NCBI GenBank assembly: GCA_938046585.1
Contig: CALIWR010000005.1
Location: forward strand, 434,001 to 498,000
Reading direction: 5' to 3'
Source: an uncultured Propionibacteriaceae bacterium
GTDB taxonomy: Bacteria; Actinomycetota; Actinomycetes; Propionibacteriales; Propionibacteriaceae
Length of the DNA stretch: 64,000 bases
The notes beneath the pieces were generated by a model, which was given only the letters and a program-made list of their open reading frames with translations, did not search any database and was not told the DNA's origin. A program made the position numbers and the translations under genes. Of the stretch, positions 58,628 to 64,000 are shown piece after piece (position 1 is the stretch's first letter; every line of letters starts with the position of its first letter).

Positions 58628-58784
58628 GGTTGCTGCCTTCCTCACGCTCGCCTTCCACACCTTAGAGGCGTCGGCCGACAGAACCGCCGATACCATCGGC
58701 CATTCATTCGGAGGCTTCTGTCATCTGGGCTGGGCTTAACACAGGTCCCGGCTAGGCTGGCTCACCGGAACCGAAGGGAGCAAG

Positions 58785-59483
58785 GTGAGGCAGCTCGCAG
58801 AGTGGGTGCTGAGCACGTCGGGCGATCCAGTCGCCTACCTGGTGCTCGGGCTGCTCGTGGTCTGTGATGGCCTGCTCCCGATCGTCCCATCCGAGACCAC
58901 CGCTGTGGCCTTCGCGACATTTGTCCGGAGCAACCACCCCGAATTGCTGCCCTACTTGCTGCTGGTGGTTTGGGTCGGAGCCTGGATCGGCGACAACCTG
59001 GCCTACTTTGTTGGGCACAACCGCTGGCTGCGGGAGTCTCGGCTACTCAAAGGCCCCAAGATCAGCAAGGCCCTACACTGGGCCCATCAAAGGTTCGCCC
59101 AGCGAGGGGTGGCGATCATCGTGATCGCCCGATTTCTGCCGGTATTCCGGGTCGCGGTCAACATTACCGCCGGGATGGTCGGCGTACGGTGGACTCGCTT
59201 CCTCGCCCTGAGCAGCGTCACTTCGGCCGTCTGGTGCTCCTACATCGTGGGCTCCGGCTGGGTCGCCGGACGCTGGTTCCATCACCACCCGATCTTGTCG
59301 ATTGTCGCGGCCGCCGCGGTCTCGACGGTGATCGGATGGGTCGTCGACAAGCTTGCCCAACGCATCGTCCTGCACCGCCACCCGGACCGGTCCAGCTTGG
59401 TCGAGGACGATGAGCCGTACGAGGACCAGCCGGCACGCCGCCGCGCCAGCCTCAGGCGGCCTGAACCCGGCCAAGCCTCTTAA
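58785..59483 (+). CDS. DedA family membrane protein
   Basis: A 232-residue DedA/SNARE-associated (VTT) protein. Features include VCDGLLPIVPSETTAV, LVVWVGAWIGDNLAYFVG, FAQRGVAIIVIARFLPVFRVAVNITAGM with the conserved FxRxxP-like RFLPVFR, and a final membrane helix. Members are polyprenyl/phospholipid flippases or related transporters. The GTG start has GAAGGGAG upstream. The C-terminal tail is highly charged. It is convergent with thrC, three bases between the stops. Confidence 0.9.
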   Translation: MRQLAEWVLSTSGDPVAYLVLGLLVVCDGLLPIVPSETTAVAFATFVRSNHPELLPYLLLVVWVGAWIGDNLAYFVGHNRWLRESRLLKGPKISKALHWAHQRFAQRGVAIIVIARFLPVFRVAVNITAGMVGVRWTRFLALSSVTSAVWCSYIVGSGWVAGRWFHHHPILSIVAAAAVSTVIGWVVDKLAQRIVLHRHPDRSSLVEDDEPYEDQPARRRASLRRPEPGQAS

Positions 59484-59486
59484 GCG

Positions 59487-60917
59487 TCACGGCCGACGGT
59501 GGTTCTCGATCAGCCGTTTCAGCCCCTCCGCCCCGCCGTTGAGATGCACCACGTGCTGCGGCAACTGCTCCAAGCCCACGAAACGCTCGGGTCGGGCGGG
59601 TTCGAAGCCCAGCGCCTCGACCACGGTCTGGGAGAACTTCACCGGCAGCGCGGTCTCCATCACCAGCATCGGCTCGTCCCCGATTCGTTCCCGAGCCACC
59701 TTCACCCCGTCGGCGGTATGCGGGTCGATCACCACCCGGTACCGCTCGTGGACCAGTCGGATCGTCTCCACCCGGTCGGCATGGGTTGAGGTCCCCGCCT
59801 CAAAACCGAATCGCTCCTGCTGCTGCTGGAAGGCCGGCTCCCGCGACAGGTCGAACCGACCGCAGCGGACCAATTCCTCCCCGAAGAGGGTGCGGATCCG
59901 ATCCTGGTCACGGCCCATCAGATCAAAAACGAACCGCTCCACATTAGAAGCCTTAGAGATGTCCATCGACGGACTGGAGGTCTGGAAGGTCTCCGCCCCG
60001 CCCCGAACCCGGTATTCGCCAGTCTGGAAGAAATCAGCCAGCACGTTATTCTCGTTGGTCGCCAACACCAACCGTCGGATCGGCAGGCCCATCTGCCGGG
60101 CCACATGGGCGGCGTAGATGTTGCCGAAATTGCCGCTGGGCACGCAGAACGACACTTCGTCGGTCTCGGTGGTGGTGGCCCGCAGCCAGGCCACCACGTA
60201 GTAGACCACCTGCGCCACCAGCCGCCCGACATTGATCGAGTTGACCGCCCCGACCCGGTGCCGGGCCTTGAAGACCGGGTCAGCGAAAACCTCCTTGACC
60301 AGGTCCTGGCAGTCGTCGAAGACCCCGTCCACCACGACGTTGACGATCCCCGGATCCGCCAGGCTGTACATCTGGGCCTGCTGGAAAGGGGTCATCCGCC
60401 CGGCGGGGCTGAGCATGAAGACCTGAACCGCGGCTTTGCCAAGCATCGCGTGCTCGGCCGCCGAACCAGTGTCGCCCGAGGTGGCCCCGACGATCGTGAT
60501 CTGCTCGCCGCGACGTTCCAATTCATACTCGAAAAGCTGGCCCAGCAACTGCATCGCCAGGTCTTTGAAGGCCGCCGTCGGCCCGTTCGACAGGTGCACC
60601 AACCAGAGCCCGTCGCCGAGTTCGCTGACCGGCACGATCTCGGGTCCAGCGAAGGTCTCCTCGGTGTACGCGGCCGTGATCAGCCGCCGCAGATCGTTCT
60701 GCTCGATGTCGTCGATGAACAGCCGCAGCACCTGCTCCGCGAGCGCCGCGTACCCGTCGCCGGTCAGCACCTGCCGCCACTGTCGTAGCGTCGCGGCGTC
60801 GACTCGGGGGTAGGACTCAGGCAGGTACAGGCCACCATCGGGGGCCATCCCGGCCAGCAACACGTCACAGAACGGCAGGCCCGGCTCGCCTCGGCCGCGG
60901 GTGGAGACGTACCGCAT
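59487..60917 (-). CDS. thrC: Threonine synthase
   Basis: A PLP enzyme of 476 residues that converts O-phosphohomoserine to threonine. It begins MRYVSTRGRGEPGLPF, which is the conserved N-terminus, and has the PLP lysine in LSNGPTAAFKDLAMQLLG and the phosphate loop GATSGDTGSAAEHA. The length is that of the longer, E. coli/yeast-type ThrC. ATG 60917 overlaps the rpe stop (TGATG); the alternative at 60929 is less likely. Confidence 0.95.
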   Translation of the reverse strand: MRYVSTRGRGEPGLPFCDVLLAGMAPDGGLYLPESYPRVDAATLRQWRQVLTGDGYAALAEQVLRLFIDDIEQNDLRRLITAAYTEETFAGPEIVPVSELGDGLWLVHLSNGPTAAFKDLAMQLLGQLFEYELERRGEQITIVGATSGDTGSAAEHAMLGKAAVQVFMLSPAGRMTPFQQAQMYSLADPGIVNVVVDGVFDDCQDLVKEVFADPVFKARHRVGAVNSINVGRLVAQVVYYVVAWLRATTTETDEVSFCVPSGNFGNIYAAHVARQMGLPIRRLVLATNENNVLADFFQTGEYRVRGGAETFQTSSPSMDISKASNVERFVFDLMGRDQDRIRTLFGEELVRCGRFDLSREPAFQQQQERFGFEAGTSTHADRVETIRLVHERYRVVIDPHTADGVKVARERIGDEPMLVMETALPVKFSQTVVEALGFEPARPERFVGLEQLPQHVVHLNGGAEGLKRLIENHRRP

Positions 60918-61579
60918 CAGTGCCGGCACCCCCCCGCCAGCTGGCGTAGCTGCTCCACCATGGCGTCAGGATCGTCGGCCCGGTACACGGCCGAGCCGGC
61001 GACGAAGGTGTCAGCGCCGGCCTCGGCGCACCGCTCGATGGTCTCCGCCGAGACCCCACCATCGACCTGTACCCAGATCTCCAACCCGGCCTGGGAGATG
61101 AGTTCGCGGATCCGACGGATCTTCGCCAGCACTAGGTCCAGGAACCGCTGGCCGCCGAAGCCGGGCTCGACGCTCATACACAAAACCATGTCGACCTCGC
61201 CCAGGATCGGGGCCACCTGTTCGGCCGGGGTCGCCGGGTTCAGCCCCACCCCAGCCCGTACCCCCAGGCCGCGCAGGGTACGAGCCAGCCGGACCGGCGC
61301 CTGGGCAGCCTCCAAGTGGAAGGTCACCGATTCGGCGCCGGCCTGCCCAAACTGCGGCGCCCACCGGTCCGGGTCCTCGATCATCAGGTGGATGTCGAGC
61401 ATCTGGCTGGTAGTACGCCGGATCGCCTCAACCACCGGCAGCCCGATCGTCAGATTCGGCACGAAGTGGTTATCCATCACGTCTACGTGGATCGCGTCGG
61501 CGCTGGGGATCTTGGCGATCTCACCGGCGAGGTCGGCGAAATCGGCGTTCAGGATGCTGGGCGTGATGCGGATGGACAC
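60917..61579 (-). CDS. rpe: Ribulose-phosphate 3-epimerase
   Basis: A 220-residue TIM-barrel enzyme of the pentose phosphate pathway. Motifs are ITPSILNADFADLAGEI, IHVDVMDNHFVPNLTIG with a metal-binding His/Asp, DIHLMIEDPDRW, SVEPGFGGQRFL and WVQVDGGVSAETI. It follows the rRNA methyltransferase gene by four bases and overlaps thrC. Confidence 0.96.
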   Translation of the reverse strand: MSIRITPSILNADFADLAGEIAKIPSADAIHVDVMDNHFVPNLTIGLPVVEAIRRTTSQMLDIHLMIEDPDRWAPQFGQAGAESVTFHLEAAQAPVRLARTLRGLGVRAGVGLNPATPAEQVAPILGEVDMVLCMSVEPGFGGQRFLDLVLAKIRRIRELISQAGLEIWVQVDGGVSAETIERCAEAGADTFVAGSAVYRADDPDAMVEQLRQLAGGCRH

Positions 61580-61583
61580 CGGC

Positions 61584-62999
61584 TCACTCTAGCGGCGCCG
61601 CCGGTGGGGTTCCGCGTCGCAGCAGCGCGCAGAACATGGCATCGGTGCGGTGACGGTGTGGCCAGAGTTGGATGAACGGTCCGCGGGCGAGGTCATCGAC
61701 CTCGCCGAGGTACGACCGGGCGTCGAGCACGGTGACGTCTGCGCGTCGTTGCTGCACCGCACGTACCACCTGCTCGGTCTCGGCCGGGTGCGGCGAGCAG
61801 GTGACATAGGCCACGACCCCACCCGGCCGGGCCGCGTCCAAGGCACTGCCGAGCAGGGCCTCCTGCAGCGGCACCAATTGCTCCAGGTCCGACTCCTGGC
61901 GACGCCACCGGGCGTCGGGGCGGCGTCGCAGGGCTCCGATCCCGGTGCACGGAACGTCGGCCAATACCCGGGCGAAAGTCCCTGGCCGCCAGGCGGGGCG
62001 GGTCCCGTCGGCGGCCACCACCAGTGGTGACAGGTCGGCCCCGTCCGGGCTGCGGTAGCCGGCATAGCCTCGCAGTGCCTGCGCCACCAGCCGGGCCCGG
62101 TGCGGCTGCCGCTCGGCCGCCACCAGCCGCTCGGCCCGCTCGGCCGCCAGACCGGTCAGCAGTGCCGCCTTCCCGCCAGGGCCGGCGCATAGGTCCAGCC
62201 ACGGCCCATCCGGAGCCGCTACCCGAGACAGCGCCACCGCCACCAGCTGCGAGCCCTCGTCCTGTACCCCGGCCCGGCCCTCACGGACTGCGCTCAGCTG
62301 GGCAGGGTTACCCGAGATCATCGCCGCGTACGGCGACCAGGCGCCCGGTCTGGCGCCCTCGGCCACTAGCTCGGCCAGCGAGGCCAGGCCCGGCCGGGCC
62401 GCGAGCGTGGTGTCGGGAGGCTGATTATTGGCCTCCATCACCTGTCGTGCGCCGACGCTGCCGAGTACCTCGGTGAAGGCCTGCGCGACCCAGATCGGAT
62501 GGTGGTGGCGGATCGCCTGCTCCTCGACGCCGTCCAACCCCTCGGCCAGCAGGTCGACCCACGCGGCTAAGTCATGCGCCACGACCCGGCGCAGCACCGC
62601 GTTGACGACTCCGGTGGCGCGTTCCCCGACCTCTGCGGCGACCAGGTCCACCGAGGAGGTCACCGCCGCATGGGCCGGGACCCGCGTCGACAGCAGCTGG
62701 TGGGTTCCGAGCCGGAGCACGTCCACCACTGCCGGCTGCAGCGAGGCCAGGGGCCGCCCGGCAGCTCGTTCGAGGATCGCGTCGTAGGTGCCCCGCAGCC
62801 GGCAGGTGCCGTTCAGTAGCTCGGTCGCGAAGCCGGCGTCACGTTCGTCGAGGCGACGCCGGGTCACGAGGTCACCCAGCACCAGGTTGGCGTAGCCGTC
62901 GGCGGCGTTCACCGCCCGCAGTGCGTCGTACGCGGCCCGTCGGGCCGGGTCGATGCCGCGGGCTCGGCGCGGGCGAGACGGTCGCCGGCCACGGCTCAC
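61584..62999 (-). CDS. RsmB/NOP-type RNA m5C methyltransferase
   Basis: A 471-residue enzyme that probably makes m5C967 in 16S rRNA (RsmB). The N-terminal NusB-like domain (DPARRAAYDALRAVNAADG ... DAGFATELLNGTCRLRG) is followed by the SAM domain with LDLCAGPGGKAALL, the catalytic motifs ADVPCTGIGALRRRPDARWR and AYVTCSPHPAETEQVV, each with the expected Cys. The ATG overlaps the fmt stop by ATGA. Order fmt-rsmB-rpe is common in actinobacteria. Confidence 0.92.
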   Translation of the reverse strand: MSRGRRPSRPRRARGIDPARRAAYDALRAVNAADGYANLVLGDLVTRRRLDERDAGFATELLNGTCRLRGTYDAILERAAGRPLASLQPAVVDVLRLGTHQLLSTRVPAHAAVTSSVDLVAAEVGERATGVVNAVLRRVVAHDLAAWVDLLAEGLDGVEEQAIRHHHPIWVAQAFTEVLGSVGARQVMEANNQPPDTTLAARPGLASLAELVAEGARPGAWSPYAAMISGNPAQLSAVREGRAGVQDEGSQLVAVALSRVAAPDGPWLDLCAGPGGKAALLTGLAAERAERLVAAERQPHRARLVAQALRGYAGYRSPDGADLSPLVVAADGTRPAWRPGTFARVLADVPCTGIGALRRRPDARWRRQESDLEQLVPLQEALLGSALDAARPGGVVAYVTCSPHPAETEQVVRAVQQRRADVTVLDARSYLGEVDDLARGPFIQLWPHRHRTDAMFCALLRRGTPPAAPLE

Positions 63000-63910
63000 G
63001 TGAAGACCTCGTCGCCGGCGAGCCGGGCGCCGCGGGCCCAGTCGGGCCCAGTCATCGGGCGTTTGCCGAGCGGCTGCACCTGGAGCAGTCGTACCGCGCC
63101 GGAACCGGCCCCGACCAGTACCTCGCGTCGGCCTGCCCGGATCCGGCCGGGCCCCAGGTCCTGCTCGACCGGTTCAGCGAGCAGCACCTTGAACCGTTCC
63201 CCGCCGTACCGGGTCCAGGCTCCGGGGTCAGGGTTTGCGGCCCGTACCAGCCGGTCAATCTCTACTGCGGTCTGGGACCAGTTGATCTGGACCTGCCCGG
63301 GGTCCAGTTTGGGCGCGTACGAGACGGGCCCGGCCGCCTGCGGGACCGGCCGCTGCCCGGCCGCCACTGCGTCCAGGGTCTGGACCAGCAGCTCGGCGCC
63401 CCGCTGCGCTAGCCGCTCTAAGAGCTGCCCGGCGGTGTCGTGAGGGCCGATCGGCTCGGTCAGGGTCTGGTAAACCGGCCCGGCGTCCAATTCCGGCACG
63501 ATCTGGAAGGTCGTAGCCCCGGTGGTGTTCTCCCCGGCGAGCAGGGCCCGCTGCACCGGGGCCGCTCCCCGGTAGCGCGGCAGCAGTGAGAAGTGCAGGT
63601 TCACCCAGCCGTATTCGGCGATGGTGAGGACCCGCGGTGGCAGCAACGCCCCGTACGCGACCACCGGGCAACATTCGGGCGCGAGCTGCGCCAGCCGTTC
63701 TCGTAAGCCGGGATCGCGAGGATGGTCGGGGGTCAGTACCTCGACCCCGTTACGCAGGCCCCAGTCGGCGACCGGGCTGGGGACCGGGCGGCGGCTGCGT
63801 CCCCGGGCCGCGGCCGGCCGGGTGACCACGGCCGCCACGTCGTGGCGGGCGGCGATGGCCTCCAGGCTGGCCAAGGCGATCTGCGGGGTTCCCGCGAAGA
63901 CGACACGCAT
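62996..63910 (-). CDS. fmt: Methionyl-tRNA formyltransferase
   Basis: A 304-residue enzyme that formylates initiator methionyl-tRNA. The folate site VVFAGTPQIALASLEAI at the N-terminus, NLHFSLLPRYRGAAPVQRALLAGE with the catalytic His, and TGATTFQIVPELDAGPVYQT are typical. The C-terminal OB-like domain follows (SYAPKLDPGQVQINW). ATG 63910 starts the conserved region. Confidence 0.95.
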   Translation of the reverse strand: MRVVFAGTPQIALASLEAIAARHDVAAVVTRPAAARGRSRRPVPSPVADWGLRNGVEVLTPDHPRDPGLRERLAQLAPECCPVVAYGALLPPRVLTIAEYGWVNLHFSLLPRYRGAAPVQRALLAGENTTGATTFQIVPELDAGPVYQTLTEPIGPHDTAGQLLERLAQRGAELLVQTLDAVAAGQRPVPQAAGPVSYAPKLDPGQVQINWSQTAVEIDRLVRAANPDPGAWTRYGGERFKVLLAEPVEQDLGPGRIRAGRREVLVGAGSGAVRLLQVQPLGKRPMTGPDWARGARLAGDEVFT

Positions 63911-64000
63911 GGCCGGCAGCCTACCGACGGACGCTGTATCTCAGCCCTACGCTGAGCCGATCGCCACCGTGCCCACGTCCATCGCGTTATTTCCATCGGC
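63911..64000. other. Region upstream of fmt to the window edge
   Basis: Ninety bases without a supported gene. On the minus strand a frame open at the right edge ends at TAG 63949-63947 after 17 codons and could be the C-terminus of a gene lying outside the window; its sequence shows no recognisable family. Confidence 0.3.

Noticed and set aside
63947..64000. C-terminus of a minus-strand gene at the right edge
   Set aside because: Only 17 codons are visible and they match no family I recognise, so it is noted but not called.

Overview
The window is a gene-dense, GC-rich stretch of bacterial chromosome. The repertoire points to an actinobacterium: Lnt next to a polyprenol-phosphate mannose synthase, a secreted Tap-type tripeptidyl aminopeptidase, TrmI, MetH, short intergenic gaps, GTG starts and many 4-base ATGA/GTGA gene overlaps. 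The mix of genes would fit Propionibacteriales, but that placement is inference. There is no rRNA, no integrase or transposase, and only one tRNA.

Layout. 1-3.6 kb: a partial NYN/LOTUS RNA-binding protein facing a lipoprotein and glycolipid operon (lnt, ppm1-like, fxsA). 3.7-5.4 kb: a secreted subtilase. 5.5-8.5 kb: methionine synthesis by direct sulfhydrylation (metY-metX-metW). 8.6-15.8 kb: small housekeeping and orphan genes (YCII, HAD, 2H phosphoesterase, DUF885 peptidase, AI-2E transporter, MerR/GyrI regulator, AIM24), with a relic of a methyltransferase. 15.9-21.5 kb: Tap peptidase, ogt, a frameshifted ltrA, an AT-rich patch with a DUF1304 gene beside tRNA-Pro(GGG), and a phosphodiester glycosidase lipoprotein. 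21.5-31.6 kb: tyrA-cmk-der, an aldo/keto reductase, trmI coupled to an orphan binding lipoprotein, and metH. 31.7-36.0 kb: DUF808, then a five-gene PadR-controlled ABC exporter operon with every junction overlapping.

36.2-42.2 kb: a DeoR-controlled 2-oxoacid dehydrogenase operon (deoR, E2, E3, fused E1). 42.2-50.5 kb: an L-rhamnose catabolic region. rhaI and rhaB are divergent; a second operon holds a PHP-domain protein, an aldolase/short-chain dehydrogenase fusion and an unusually long zinc alcohol dehydrogenase. Isomerase, kinase and aldolase would yield DHAP and L-lactaldehyde. The dehydrogenases could process lactaldehyde, and the 2-oxoacid dehydrogenase could take up derived pyruvate (inference). 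Two LacI-type palindromes lie in front of the rha units, but no LacI regulator or sugar transporter is in the window.

50.6-58.6 kb: a PAC2 protein facing a tightly coupled operon herA-like, sbcD, sbcC, nurA-like. This is the HerA-Mre11-Rad50-NurA end-resection set best known from archaea, and I consider it the most interesting system here. 58.8-64 kb: a DedA membrane protein, thrC, rpe, an rsmB-type rRNA methyltransferase and fmt.

Cis-elements visible by eye include a near-leaderless PadR promoter overlapped by twin palindromes, three tandem 11-bp repeats upstream of deoR, a good promoter plus operator at rhaI, several terminator hairpins, and a 28-bp direct repeat pair with 61-bp periodicity that resembles a minimal type I-E CRISPR unit but has a competing terminator explanation.
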